Assembly: GCF_963678635.1 (NCBI RefSeq)
Contig: NC_087070.1
Location: 30,977,704 to 31,041,703 of the forward strand
Reading direction: 5' to 3'
DNA from: Symsagittifera roscoffensis
Taxonomy: Eukaryota > Xenacoelomorpha > Acoela > Convolutidae
DNA length: 64,000 nucleotides
Under the pieces are notes generated by a model that saw only the letters and a program-made list of their open reading frames with translations, was not told the origin of the DNA and ran no database searches. Shown here piece after piece: positions 41,833 to 54,122 of this stretch. Within the stretch, counting starts at the first letter, position 1; every line of letters begins with the position of its first letter. Position numbers and translations under genes: made by a program.

Positions 41833-43900
41833 CACTCCGGAGGGTTACCTCGGAGGGTACCTTGATCACCCAAGTTACTTCGGAGGGTACCTTAATCACC
41901 CAAGTTACTTCGGAGGGTCCCCCTAAATTTACTAAGGAGGGTCAATAAGATGCTTAATATGCTCCGGAGGGTTACTTCGGAGGGTACCTCCAAAATTTTC
42001 AAATTTTTTGATCTCGCTTAGAAGGTTCTCCTACTAGCTTCAAAAAGCGTCAAAACAAGGTAAGAGCTCTAAGGGGAGCTGTTATAACTTCTTAGGGTGA
42101 TCTCGTGGAAATTTTCCACTAAGGAGGGTTGCTAAAGGGTTTAGCTGACTCCGGAGGGTCACTTCGGAGGGTTCCCCCAAAATCAAGAAAAAGGGTTATA
42201 TCACCGCAGTAAAGCCTCTGAAAGCGGTCTACCTGACTTAAAACTAGGTTGGCTGACACGGTCAACCTTCCCAGTTGAATAAAAAGATGTTTTGATAAAA
42301 TTTTCTGCCGCTCGGAGGGTTGCCCGTGATTTGGACCCTCCGAACCAACAAATTCTTAAAAAATTTCTTCTTTTCCGAAATAATCAACCCAAAAACGGTT
42401 GCGATTCGGAAAAGTGGTCAAAAACGTCGACTTATGGTACCAAAATTATCCCGATCGGATCACTAGTCTTTGAGAAATCGCCAAAAACGCGTTCGTCAAA
42501 ATGGCCTTTTTTCACCACCTATATAGGTTCTGAAAGACTTTTTCCGCAATTCCGGTCGAAAGTGCCTAAAAATACTTGAAATGAGCGTAACAGCCCTGTA
42601 CGGCACTGGAATAATACAAAAAACCGGACCAAAATTGGTTTGGAAACAAAAATTTGGCCAAAAACTATCAAATTTGGACCCTCCGATTCCTCCCTTTTCC
42701 AAACCTTAAGTCGTTAGCTCTATCCACGGAGCTACTCGGAGGGTTGCCCAAAAATTTCTCTAGTAACCGAGCACGTTATGCTAGCACGCTCCTAACGCAA
42801 AAAATTTTATTGCTCTAACTCTAAAAACTCAAAAACTCGATCCCCAAAACAGATTGACAAAATACAGAAAATTATCAAAATTTTGATCGAAAAATTTTCG
42901 TTTTTCTAACTTCTACTGAGTCTTTGCTCACGCGGTTTCTTTAGTGAAGGGGATCAAACTACGTAGCTACTCTCTATATAAAAGCTTTTTGCCTATCGGA
43001 AAAGCTCGGATATCCGAAAATTTGGGGTTCTACAGTTTGGTCGAAAATTGGTAATTTTCGACAAAAAATGGGTGTTTCTTGGGTCTAAATAGGAGATAAG
43101 TAATATATAATAAGGATAATAATCTATTAATAGTCGTTAATGAATAGTACTATACCCTCCTTTGCACCAAAATATCCGAATTAAGACCCTTAACTCGGAA
43201 ATTTGTAATCGATGGAGGGTACAATCGGACCGCGCCAATCGTGCCCCCCACCACTTAAGTTTTAATGAAATAGTACCCGAACGATACTAAAATTGCTTCA
43301 ACGATACCCAACAGTCGTTGCGGATGTTGTCCTTGATGTCCCTGTTGAGTGTGGAACACGTTGATCAGCTTGCCACTCTACCCTCCGGCCACCGGCAAAA
43401 TTACCATTAACGTGCTTAAACACTCAAATTACACTCGAGGGAGGGTATCCAACCCTTCACCAAAACACACAATCTTTCTATCAGAAACGATATAAATCAA
43501 TCTGAAACAACAACAAATAGGAAGGTCAGATCACATCTCGTCCGGAAATAACATATAAACTGTCACTTTATGTTTTTTACTGTTTTTGGTCTTTTTTGGA
43601 TTTTTTTTACTGTTTTTTGTACTTTTTTGTTTTTAAATAAATTTGTTTTTGGCTTTTTCTTGGTTATACACTATTTTTGTTTGGTTTTACGCTTTCTCTT
43701 TAGTTGTTTTTGGTCCGGGGACCTCGGGACAAGCGGGTTCATGACTTCCCACCTAACCCTCCGGCCCCCGGAATTTTCGGTGTTAACTAAGTTAAAAAGC
43801 TAAATTGCACTAGACGGAGGGTACGCACCTTCCCCCTAGTACAACAACGGTCATTAAGACCTCTAACTCGGGCATACGCCCGGAGCGGAGGGTTCGTCAC
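41833..43900. repeat. Leader array of GGAGGGT motifs
   Basis: About fifteen copies of (C)GGAGGGT on the + strand plus several inverted ACCCTCCG copies are scattered over 2 kb of the non-coding leader. They are densest at 41833-42175, where CTTCGGAGGGTACC and CACCCAAGTTACTTCGGAGG repeat almost exactly. Between them lie AT-rich spacers. A similar GGGAGGGTTCCG sits in the LTR. No ORF follows the pattern. The arrangement resembles an iterated protein-binding array such as the insulator in the Drosophila gypsy leader, but the motif differs. Confidence 0.75.
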
Positions 43901-43942
43901 TGAAACGCTTGCTGATCATGATGGTTTCATGCCTTTAACAGG

Positions 43943-43959
43943 CCCACCCAGGAGCGCCA
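43943..43959 (-). promoter_or_regulatory. Primer binding site (tRNA primer not identified)
   Basis: In element orientation, 12 bases after the 5' LTR end, the sequence TGGCGCTCCTGGGTGGG begins. TGG pairs with the CCA end of a tRNA, and the following bases are GC-rich as expected for an acceptor stem. I could not assign the tRNA. Confidence 0.6.
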
Positions 43960-43971
43960 TAAAAACGTCTA

Positions 43972-44849
43972 TGTAACATTCGCCCAAATATCACACAGCG
44001 ACGGAGCGTAGAAAAAGTACCTATTAACGACTGGCAGGCGTCAGTTACCTTAATTCTACTCGTTTTTCACCGTCTCGACCTTGCCAGTTGATTTTCTGGT
44101 CTGTCTAGGGCAAAGTAAAAAGTTACCATTTTTAGGCCATCAGTCAAACGACTTTTGATCAGCTTTCGTTTACATGCGAACACAACCACATAGCTGAGTC
44201 TCGGATCCTCAGACTACGTGATTGTCATTAAAAACACGGCTCGAACAACCTATTTTTATATGTTTTTGTGTGACAGTTTTATATTAAATCCATTGGAGAT
44301 GGATTGACCCTTTCCTTTTTTCTATCTACTCATGCTCTGAAATATTAAATAATAACGGTGTTAATTAAGATCTAGGACATTACAGCAGCTGTTGAAGTTA
44401 GTTTACCCAGTCCCTTCACATATAACAGTCTCTGGGGGACCAAGCCTCCGCTCCCGTGATTTTCTTGAGATAACACTCTTATCTCCTATATTTCGTGTCC
44501 CGGGAGGGTTCCGTGGTATTTCTCTTCCCCCCACTGAAGCCTCCGTCTCCACAAATATCTGTCACTAAGGTCCTTATCGTGTGTTATTGCCACGATAAGA
44601 GGCTTCGTAATTTTCTTGCACGACTGTTCTTTACAATCTCTATCGTGGTTCTGATTTTCATCTTTTTTATTCAAAATGGCCGTCTTTTTTCTATTTCTCA
44701 GAAATGTTCTTCTTCCAATCGAAATTTTAAAAATAAAAATTCTAGAACATTCTGACCCTCCATCGCAACACTTTTTTGTTCATAAGGCCTTTATCACTCT
44801 TTTTTATGTCGCCGGAAGGTTGTGCTGTGTCATCTGGCAGAATGGCACA
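43972..44849 (-). repeat. 5' LTR
   Basis: An 878-bp repeat near-identical to 26434-27312. The differences seen are one base in the AATAAAAATTCTAG stretch and one missing G in CCTTTA(G)TCAC. It should contain the promoter for the minus-strand transcript. The ORF running from 44776 across its outer edge is a chance join with the neighbouring CR1-like relic. Confidence 0.95.
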
Positions 44850-45483
44850 ATTGGCCTCTAAAAGTCAAGAGTGTTGCACCATGTGTTCCAAGTCAGTGGG
44901 GGAGAGCTTTTTGATGTCCGAGGAGTGCGAAAATTGGATGCATAACTCTTGTATGGGATACTCTCATGATATCTTCAAATTTCTGGAGAGGACCGCAAAT
45001 GTAAAGTTTCTATGCACTGGGTGCCTAAGTGCTGATATTCGTCCAAAACCTAATGTGGATGTGGGCGAGCTGTCAAAAGGCCTATCAAAGAGTCACTGGA
45101 GATCATAAAATCTTGGCCTAGGTTCAACCCTTCTCCTCCCCAGCTGGAAGCTAAGCATTCTAGTGTCGTTAAATCTAGTTTCGATATATCTCAAGAATTG
45201 CGATTTAGTGGTATGCCGTAAATTAGCATGGGTACTGACAGCAAAATTGATAAATCGAATATTTTTGAGCACGATGATAAAATGATAGGCGATACAATGA
45301 AACTTCTTGGTGCAAACGCAGAGGAAATCTCCTCTTTCCGCAGACTCGGAAAATTTAACGCAACTAATAAAAGACCCAGACGAATTTTGGTGAAGTTTCG
45401 AAATGTTATAACGGCAGACAGATTATTTGCGCAAGCAACTATGTTGAAAAATTACGAACCAAACATCAAGGGAAACAAATATT
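44850..45483 (+). pseudogene. CR1-like non-LTR element, ORF1 relic
   Basis: Starting at the LTR edge, the frame shows a PHD-type Cys4-His-Cys3 finger: ECCTMCSKS, then NWMHNSCMG and FLCTGCLS. Stops follow at 45108. A second piece at 45228-45485 reads SSFRRLGKFNATNKRPRRIL, like the RNA-binding part of ORF1 in CR1/L2-type elements. The 5' part is missing because the LTR element lies directly against it. Confidence 0.6.
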
Positions 45484-45904
45484 AGGTTTTTCTATCAAAA
45501 TCCTTAAATAAAGAGGACCAAGAAAGGGAACGAAACTTGTTAAAAAGACGCGAACTACTCAAAAGCGGAAACGAAGCAAAGGATATAAAAATCAGAAATA
45601 ACGTATTATACCTGAAAATCCAAGCAGTAAATTGCACTGAATGACTACCAAAAAAACTGGAGAATTAAGAGCACTATGTTACATTGTAAGAAATTTATTC
45701 AAACTAGAAAAAAGACAAACTTTTTCGAACAGTATAATTTTATAGAACTTTGATATGATTTGCCTGTCTGAAACATGACTTAGAAATGAAATCCGCAAAT
45801 CCAAGATATTTCTTGGAAATTACAAATGTTTTCTATCAAACAGAAGATCTTCGCTGAAATCATTATCTCACGGTGGAACATTAATTGGCGTAAAGTCAGG
45901 CTTT

Positions 45905-46518
45905 ATGTCAGAACCTGCAAATTTTATTTTTAATACCAACGGAGAGGCAGTAGCATGCTACATTAAGCTAGATAAACTGAAATTGCTTGTTGTCTCTTGT
46001 TATCTACCGCCTGCAAAAAGCAAATCTGCACTGAAACTAATTGAAGTAAAGAACCTGTTTAAAGACATAAATAAATTGCGGAAGAACTGTGATTTGTTTA
46101 TATATGGTGACTTCAATTAACCCTCAATAAATTGGTGCAACATGTCATCAATTAAAGAAACCGAAATATTTTTATCGAAGAAATAGAGAATCTTGAATTT
46201 AATCAAAATGTTAAGTTTAACACTGCCTCAACTGGTACTCTCGATTTGATCTTCACCAGCAATCAAATCCATGTAACAGATGTGCATACCTTAGACATTA
46301 ACGATAAAATGGGAAAATTTTCAAACCATTATCCGGTCGAAATCTTTTTCAACCTAGAGTTATCGGTTTTTATGCGTCAAAAGTTTTTTAAAAGATCCAT
46401 TTTTAGTTATTGCAACGGTGATTACGATTTAATCAATGAGCAAATACTAGAAAACTCTTTTGACACTTACTGTTGGTCAAATGTAAATGTGATACTAAAT
46501 CATTGGCATAACTGCTAA
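45905..46518 (+). pseudogene. CR1-like element, endonuclease relic
   Basis: Pieces of the apurinic-type endonuclease are visible: KLLVVSCYLPPAKSK, then DLFIYGDFN (active-site GDFN), and further on LDLIFTSN and FSNHYPVEI (the SDH-like catalytic His region, here SNH). Stops at about 46118 and frame changes break it. Confidence 0.65.
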
Positions 46519-46749
46519 TCCTCGATTATTAAAAAATGTACAGCTCGAAAGAAATATACGGAGTCTCATCCAAAAGTTTTGCACTTAATTGAACAGACAG
46601 AAACGAACGCCGAAATGGACACAGCCGATTTTGACAGTCTCTTGCGTCAGAGCGATCAACGGGAAAACTTTTAAAATACTTTAAAGCTTTTCATACGTCA
46701 AGCTTACCAAGTATAATACCAAGTATTATACTTACCAAGCTTACCAAGT

Positions 46750-47876
46750 ATGAAGTACAAAAATGAGACCGCCGATACCAATCCATTAAAGTTAGCATTA
46801 TTTTCGAAATTTTTCGCTTCTGTGTATATTGAACCGTGTACGTTTTCAGAACAACCCGAACCTGATTCCATTACTGTCCTTGATACAATTAGTTTTACTG
46901 AGCTCGAGATACGTGAAATATCTCAATCGTTGAACATGAATAAAAGTAAGGGCCCCGACGATTTACCGCCAGTACTGTTCATTAAAACACAAGCATCTCT
47001 ATCTCAATCTATCTATCAATTATTTTCTACAATTATTCAAACTAGTCGTTTTTCAGACTACTGGAAAGCAGCTATAATCAGCGCAATTCTTAAAAAAGAC
47101 GTTAAAAGTGACATTGAAAACTATAGACCCGTCTCCCTTCTTTGTATAGTTTGGAGCGTATAATATTTAGGAGATTACACGAACATCTATCACCTATGTT
47201 TCATAGTTTACAATATGGACTTCGGAAGAATAAATCCACAGTCTTACAGCTATTAATTTTCTTTCAGACAGTCCACAAAAGTCAGGATGAAGCGAGTGGT
47301 ATGGAGACCGTTTTCACGGACTTTAGTAAAGAGTTCGATCGTGGTAGAAATTGGATCAAATTATTGAAATCTTATCTATCAAACAGGTCCTAATCTGTCA
47401 AAGTGGATGGCAAAATCTCAGATTCAAAGCCCGTACCAAGCGGACTGCCCCAAGGCAGCGACCTTGGGCCACTGTTTCTCCTAATTTTTGTATATGACTT
47501 GCCTTCTCTTTGCCAAAATGTCACACTTTTACTTTTCGCCGATGTTGCAAAATTCATCAGCCTAGGATTATCTAAAAAAGAATTTGAAAATGAACTAATT
47601 GTTATATACAACTGGACAGTTCAAATAAATAAGCTATTCAATAATGATAAATGCACCCACGTGAGCTCTACTAAAAGTTCAAAGAAATTTTGCTTCAACA
47701 ATACGGATATTAAATTAGTGGGCACTCATAAAGATCTAGGTGTTATAATTACAAATAACATGAGCTGTAATTTCGCAATCAAAAGAAACTTATCGAATTT
47801 AAACAGAGTAGAGAACCTGAATTTATTCAATTCCATCATTGTCCCCGTGGTTCTTTACGCAATCCGTATTTTAGTT
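46750..47876 (+). pseudogene. CR1-like element, reverse transcriptase relic
   Basis: Non-LTR RT motifs occur in order across three frames: NKSKGPDDLPPVLF, YWKAAIISAILKK, NYRPVSLLC, TDFSKEFD, SGLPQGSDLGPLFLLIF and LLFADVAKF. The catalytic FADD has become FADV, so the enzyme is dead. Frameshifts at about 47160 and 47395 break the frame. The tail to about 48330 shows weak C-terminal similarity only. Confidence 0.8.
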
Positions 47877-48472
47877 TAAATAAGTACGTAATGTCCAAAT
47901 TAGATTTGATTCAGCGAAGAGCAGTAATTTGGATTTGCATTAACAGTGTCCCATACAAAGAAAACTTGAAAGTACCTGGGATTCTTCCTTTGACAATGTA
48001 TGTTCAGCTAAACAACTTGCTGTTGATTTCAATATTGATTTTGGACGTTATGAGGCATGTAATCTAGACAAACCATAATACACAGAGTTCTCGTGCGCCA
48101 ATTTGTTTCAGGTGAGACGTCCAAGGAAAGCCAAATGCGAACAAATCTTCATGTACCAAACCTGTCGACTTGCGAAAGTGTTAAAAATCGATCTAAGCGA
48201 AGGGATTGGCTTGAAACAACGATTTCAAAAAATCTTCTGTTCGACATTCGAGCAATATAATGAGAGCGACAAGTGCACTTGGAAATTAGCGTGCGATTGT
48301 ACGACGATCAATTGCAGAAAATAAACTGATATATGAAACGAGAAACTGACGGGGTCCAAACCCCATGTGTGAACCACAGAATTCATATTACTACTACTAC
48401 TATCAAGTCAGCTTTTAACGTTTGTAATTTAAAAGTGACCCTTTGTTACGATGTTACTCATGTTTATTGGGA

Positions 48473-48672
48473 NNNNNNNNNNNNNNNNNNNNNNNNNNNN
48501 NNNNNNNNNNNNNNNNNNNNNNNNNNNNNNNNNNNNNNNNNNNNNNNNNNNNNNNNNNNNNNNNNNNNNNNNNNNNNNNNNNNNNNNNNNNNNNNNNNNN
48601 NNNNNNNNNNNNNNNNNNNNNNNNNNNNNNNNNNNNNNNNNNNNNNNNNNNNNNNNNNNNNNNNNNNNNNNN
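48473..48672. other. Assembly gap (200 N)
   Basis: Exactly 200 unknown bases. ORFs drawn through it are meaningless. It lies between the CR1-like relic and the gag relic, so their adjacency is a scaffold inference. Confidence 1.
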
Positions 48673-48739
48673 AACCCTTTGTAGCTCAGATCAAAAGTTT
48701 TTAGGCGTTAAAGACAAGATTGAAAGAAAAAAGTAGACA

Positions 48740-51165
48740 AAACCTATACGAGTCGAAAATTATTCCTGAAGAACTTGAAACCGCGAGAACAGGGACGAGA
48801 AAAATGGCGAGTGAATCTACTCCAGTGGAGCACGGAAATGTTTTCGCGCCCTTGACAGGAATTCTAAATCGGGAAGAAATGTCAGAATTGTGCAACATTT
48901 TGATTGAAAAACCAGCGATTGAAGATTCGCCCACTGACTTCACAATGATGCCAGGAGAGCCGGGAAAGACAATCACCACTCTATTTTTCCCGGAAACGTT
49001 GATGAGCACTCTGGTAAAAATCATCTTTTTTTTTCAATGAGAGCGGTAGTTGATGACAAATTCGACACTCACATAGAAGCCGATAATAAAGAAGTGGATG
49101 ATCTTTACTGATCACAGCTAAGCTTCACCGGTTCGACCCAAGGCGAGGAGATGTCAGTTACGACGATTAGCGGCTCTGCAGATCAGCTTGGCGCGGTCAG
49201 AACAATCAGAACAGCTATGAATTGAATGCAGAAATTAAGTGATTTCTAGGCTAAAGCCAGTTCCAACAACCACTCCGGAAAGTCTGCGAACTTAGCCATC
49301 AGACCAGAATGACATTAGGAGAGGTGAAAGCGGAATACGATGGAACTTCGAGAAAGAGGGATGCGGCACGAGTTTCGACTAGCAACAAGTTGCCTGCCAT
49401 GAGTAGGGTTCGACTAGCGACGCCACCACTCGTGACACCCTAGCTCAACAATGGCATATAAGTGGTTGAGGCTTTGATGTTAATCACGGACAGGATGGGT
49501 GAAAAAGAGCCAGATATTTGAATCAGGATAAAAGAACTAGAAAGAGCTGTTCATATCGATAGAGAGAGTAAGCGAAAAGAAATACTTCGCATCAAGCAAG
49601 AGACGAGCAAGAATGAGAAACACATGAAGGATAGAACGGATGACTACCTGGCCAGGAATTTGTCGCAAATGCCTCGCGAAGCTGAACACAGGGAGCAACG
49701 GGTGAAAGAAGATATGGAGCAAATACGGAGTCGACAAGATTAAGCTCTCGGGGCTCATGACAAGGCCCTTGCTGATTGCTTTGATGTATTGACGCACTCA
49801 AGCCATAATGGAAAAGCTAGATGACCTCTTAACGCTGGCAATTGACCAAGAAGTGACAGGAAGAACTCATGAGTTGCAAGCTGAGAACCTAGAGTAAACT
49901 TCAATAGACGTTCGGGTAGAGGGAGTACCTGTGGGTCCAATATAGGAATGGGTAGTTCAGCTAAAAAAACCCACTGGGATTCCCTTGCTGGGGAACCCCA
50001 CGAATGATCAAAGGGGAGGCTCAACTAGCATCATGCCACGAGCATCATGAACCGACTCACGTGGATTGCCCTCCCAAATTGGAGATATGGCTCTTCAGGA
50101 TGAAATCACTCGAACCCGGAAAGGGCTCAACTGAGTAACTCTGGTAGACAGGATGTTCGAGAGCCTCAAATAGCTAATGCTCAGGATAACATGGGATACT
50201 CCCAGGATAATACGGCAATAGCAACATCATTCGAGCCTCTGATTTGATCCCTTTAGACGTTCCTCCCAAGATTATCTTGAACCAATGAACGCAGTGAGAA
50301 TTCCAAAAGGGTGTTAAAGAAACCGACATGCTACAAGTACGAGTCAGAAGGTTGCATAGACAACTGGATAGATCGGATGAAGTTGCAATCAAAGAAGATG
50401 ACTTAACTGAAAGACAGGAGTGCAGCACGCTCATCAGCAACTTGGAAGCGACAACTCTGAAATAAGTGATGTCGAAGAAACAATATCAACTGGATACTGC
50501 CGAGAAGATCTTCGAGATACTTCTGAATTGTTTTGGCTCAAGTGTGCAAGGGCATTAAGAAATGATGCGCTTCGATACGCAAAGGCAATGCTAGGAAAAA
50601 ACCATAGACAAATTCTTTGTTGATCTTGAAATGCTAAGAAGACGTAACCAACATGACGAGTCATACAGTAGGATGAATCTCGCAGGTGCTTCAAAATTCT
50701 TTGATGTTGTGAAAAGTGACAAACTTAAAACGATGCTGGCAACTCACTATACGTCTATCTAAAACAATTCTCCAATTTCAGCAGTTGGAGACTCAAGTCC
50801 AAAGAATAATTACTGCTGAAGCCAGCGATGAGATCAACTACTGCAAGAAAAATTATGGTAGTTTCGGCGAACCATAAATCTAGACATGATTTGAACAAGC
50901 TACACTGTTGTACAAACGGCAGTTCCACGAACCACCATATATCGGCATGCCCGATTTACAATCAAATCATGAAGGCAATTGGTTTTTGCCTAGAGGACGA
51001 AGATGCATCGGACAACGATCATGAAAACTTTATGAGGGGTTTAATCTCAACCTTTACCCAGCTGCTTTTTAAAGTTGAAGGGGCATTTCGATGTACAAAC
51101 TTCGAAGACAATACAAAGTTGTTCGTAAAAAAGTCAAAATTTTGGAAGGTATGTTTACAGTTCAA
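48740..51165 (+). pseudogene. Gag relic of a relative of the 18.4-kb element
   Basis: The + strand frames match gag of the big element in order. They include a Glu/Lys-rich coiled region (about 49540-49740), then FEILLNCFGSSVQGH, DKFFVDLEMLRRRNQHDE and KTMLATHYTS (about 50505-50760). Next comes a decayed zinc-knuckle segment with HHISACPIYNQIMKAIGF and EDEDASDNDHENFMRGLI (about 50900-51050). The second knuckle has lost its Cys pattern. Multiple stops and shifts are present and no pol follows. It is in the opposite orientation to the intact element. Confidence 0.8.
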
Positions 51166-51169
51166 ATAA

Positions 51170-52500
51170 AAAAGATACTATTTTACAGTCGAAACTTAGA
51201 GTTCTAACGATTTCCCGTTTGTCTACGACTGCAGTTGAATTTGTTTATATTTTCAAAATTTTTTTGGCTTTTGCTCAATTTACAAACTAAGAGTGGCTTC
51301 GCAAGGAAAAGCCTGGAATTAAAAAATTGAGAACTTTATCCCAATTTGGACGCTCTTACATTAAAGAAACCAACTTTAGCTCTTATTACAAGTTTTCAAG
51401 TAAAAATGTATCTCAACTAGATTTTCTGAAGTAACGTAGAAGTTACTTATACAAACTTTGTACCTCCAAACATTTCATCGGCACTCACTTCAAAAAGATC
51501 TCACCCGAGCTCCTGAAGCAGTAGAGTGAACTAAGTGTCTTTAACGGAATGTGGTTAGTCAACAACTGAGCTGTTAACATAACTCAGACCAAAAACGAAT
51601 TGGTGCGTTTCCAAGGAAATCGACGAATGGGGTTACTGTGAAGGATAGGCGGTTTTCAATTGAATAATTTATATTTTATCATATGATAATTTTGATTGTT
51701 TTGATGACTGACACAAGCTAACTAGTAAGAGTTGTGGTCGAGCTACTGATGAGTTTAAAGCGTTTAGTGAGGAGTTTAAGGCATCAGTTAAAAATTGTAA
51801 TTAAAAAAACATTAAGAGTTTTCAATTGAACCTTGTTAAAAATCAAAACAACCAAAAAACGTAAAATGTTTTAGTTTTTTGTTCTTTAGTTTCAAATAAG
51901 TCTATTCAGCGTTCACTTATTCAGGTATATGTTTGGCCTTATGCAGTGTTCCAGCTCTTTTTCGATGGTTTTCTTTGCGGGGTCTTGAAGACCATGACTC
52001 AGTGGGTTTGTAGTGCTTCCGTTACGTCTTTCAATTTTTTATATCCGTTTCTGAGTCTGTCTTCTTGGCGAACGACACTTAACCAACGGTGATTCTGAAC
52101 AATTTTTGATTCCATGCCAAGAAGCATTTTATAAGGTTGTTGCGGGTTTCAGGAGCCGTAATACCATTTTACCATTAGTATGGGACAAAATGACTGTTCA
52201 GAACTCAATTTGTGATAAATTGTTGGCAAAAGTGAAAAATGCGTTGATACTGCTTTTTCTTGTTTCATATTTGAAATAGAAAAACATTTTAAGTTTTGCA
52301 TTTACCGGTCAACTTTGAAAGGCTATTTTGGCCACGTAAAATCACTCCAAGTTAGGGGATAAGTTTTGTGTTAAGATTGAGAGTTAGAGCGGCTAGGATT
52401 AAGAGCTGGGGTTAGAGACGGAGATAAAATCTGAGGTTTGAACTATGGATTGAGAAGAGGTAGTGATTGTTGAAGAATGAATTGAAAGTAGTGAATAGAA
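51170..52500. other. No feature recognised
   Basis: AT-rich sequence between the gag relic and the Copia relic. No ORF above 60 codons with similarity, no clear repeats and no RNA gene seen. Confidence 0.5.
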
Positions 52501-52661
52501 ATGACATGACAAACTAAGCATCAGAAAAGTATCAGTTAATTAATTACAGACTACTTAATTAGTTTGAGATCACAAGTTGACCTTGTCTGAGTTTAATCAG
52601 TTTTGATTATGATTCATTTAATCTGTCTGACCTTGAGATGCTCTGACCTCAACACCCCCAC

Positions 52662-53624
52662 TCAGGCTGAATTGGCTTTGTCCAATGTCAGGCTGCAACC
52701 CATCAAAGTTCGTCGATGCTGTTCCACCTTAGCCTTGCTCAGGTCTTTTGTCAACAAGTCAGCTTCCATGAACTCAATAGGGCAATATTGGAGTTCAACT
52801 GTCTCATCTTCCACTCGTTCTTGAACAAAGTGGTATTTCACATCGATGTGTTTCGTTCGCTTCTGCATCACAAGATTCTTGCACATCTTGATACAGCTCT
52901 GGTTGTCCTCCTTGATGACAGTTGGTCCGTCAATAACTACGCCCATCTCATCGAGAAGTGATAGCAGATATAGATCCTCTTGAACCGCTGCTGCCATTGC
53001 TTGATACTCAGCCTCACAGGTAGATATGGCTGCAGTTGGATGCTTCTTGGTGCTCCAACTAAATGCTGCCCCTGCCTTCTGCAAATGAAAGCTGTAGCCA
53101 GTAGTTGACCTTCTATCATCCAAATCTCTAGCCCTGTCAGCATATGCGGATCCATAGAGTTTTACACAACCAGCTTTCTTAGTGTAGCACAACTCCAGAT
53201 CTTTGCTCCCCTTCAGATAACGATGAACCCTCATTGCAGCCACCCAGTGTAAACTTCCCGGATTCTCCAGGAAACGAGAGAGTTGAATCACAGTAGCTAG
53301 GATATCAAGCCTTGATTGCTTAGCTATGTACAAAAATAAGCCCACAAGGCCTCTGTAGTCCTCAGTTTTCATGGATACTGTCTCTGCTGACCCAGTTTCA
53401 GGGCAGCCCTTCTTCGACTGTTGTGCTCTGATTTCCGCTGGTGGGTCCACTGGTTTGCATTCAGCAAGGCCAAAACGCTCCAAGCAGTCGTCCATGTAAC
53501 GAGATTGATTTACTGTTACAGTCCCAGGTGACTGCTTGACCTGCAATCCCAGGAACCAGGACAATGCTTTTCTGTCATCCGTCTTGAATCGTTCGGAGAA
53601 CTTCGTCTTAACATCTGTACCCAA
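52662..53624 (-). pseudogene. Copia RT C-terminal part and RNase H
   Basis: It contains LSWFLGLQVKQ, NQSRYMDDCLERFGL, YRGLVGLFLYIAKQSRLDI, DLDDRRSTTGYSFHL, STCEAEYQAMAAAVQE, KEDNQSCIKMCKN and RTKHIDVKYHFVQE, the standard C-terminal block of Copia pol. The first RNase H Asp region is altered (GSAYADRARD). Just upstream, the YVDD box has become RVED at about 53640-53655. Confidence 0.85.
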
Positions 53625-53681
53625 TGATGATGTCTTCTACCCGAACCAGCACATAAATCATTGCATCGACTGTTCCCCTCA

Positions 53682-54089
53682 TCATGAACAAACAGAAGTC
53701 CTTGCTGCTTCTAGTGAAGCCTTCATTAAGAAAGAAAGTGCTCGGAGTCTGATACCAGTCTCTTCCTGCCTACCGCAGCCCGGAGAGACTTCGTTGTAAC
53801 AAACACACTTGGCTGTCCTGTCACCGCTGTTGAACCCCTCTGGCTGCTCCATGTACACTGTTCCTGCTAGAGAAGAGTTGAGGAAGGCTGACTTAACATT
53901 CATCCGATGAAGTACAAGATCATCTTGTGCCCCCAGAGCCAGCAGTATCCTCTTTGTTTCGGGTTTACCGGTTGGAGCAAACGTCTCATTGAAATCAAGT
54001 TTTTCCGCTTCCATTAACCCTTTCGCTACATATCGGGCTTTGAACCGCTCCAGTTGTTCATCGCATCTCTCTTTACAGCAAGAACCCAT
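53682..54089 (-). pseudogene. Copia RT N-terminal part
   Basis: Copia RT motifs are visible: RFKARYVAKGL, DFNETFAPTGKPETKR, LHRMNVKSAFLNSSL and VYMEQPEGF. The expected DV in MDVKTAFL-type motif is NV here. The frame runs out before the YVDD region. Confidence 0.85.
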
Positions 54090-54122
54090 CGTCCAGGAAT
54101 AACTTTTTGAGATTGTTGTCTT

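Larger units (their letters stand above)
26434..44849 (-). mobile_element. Ty3/Gypsy-like LTR retrotransposon, 18.4 kb
   Basis: It is bounded by two long direct repeats (878 and 879 bp) with TG...CA ends and transcribed on the minus strand. The order is 5' LTR, primer binding site, long leader, gag, protease, reverse transcriptase, RNase H, linker, integrase, integrase tail with macrodomain-like region, 1003-codon ORF, polypurine tract, 3' LTR. The PR-RT-RH-IN order and the YVDD and HHCC/DDE motifs place it with Ty3/Gypsy (Metaviridae). At 18.4 kb it is far longer than the usual 5-10 kb. The LTRs differ at about two sites, so it is young, yet gag and pol carry interruptions. No perfect target duplication is seen (ATTT on the left against ATTG on the right). 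Confidence 0.93.

Noticed and set aside
44776..45108. A single ORF joining the LTR to the PHD-finger segment
   Set aside because: The first part is LTR sequence, also present at 27240-27312 without the PHD part. It is a chance in-frame join.
48333..48736. ORFs of up to 123 codons
   Set aside because: They are read through the 200-N gap.
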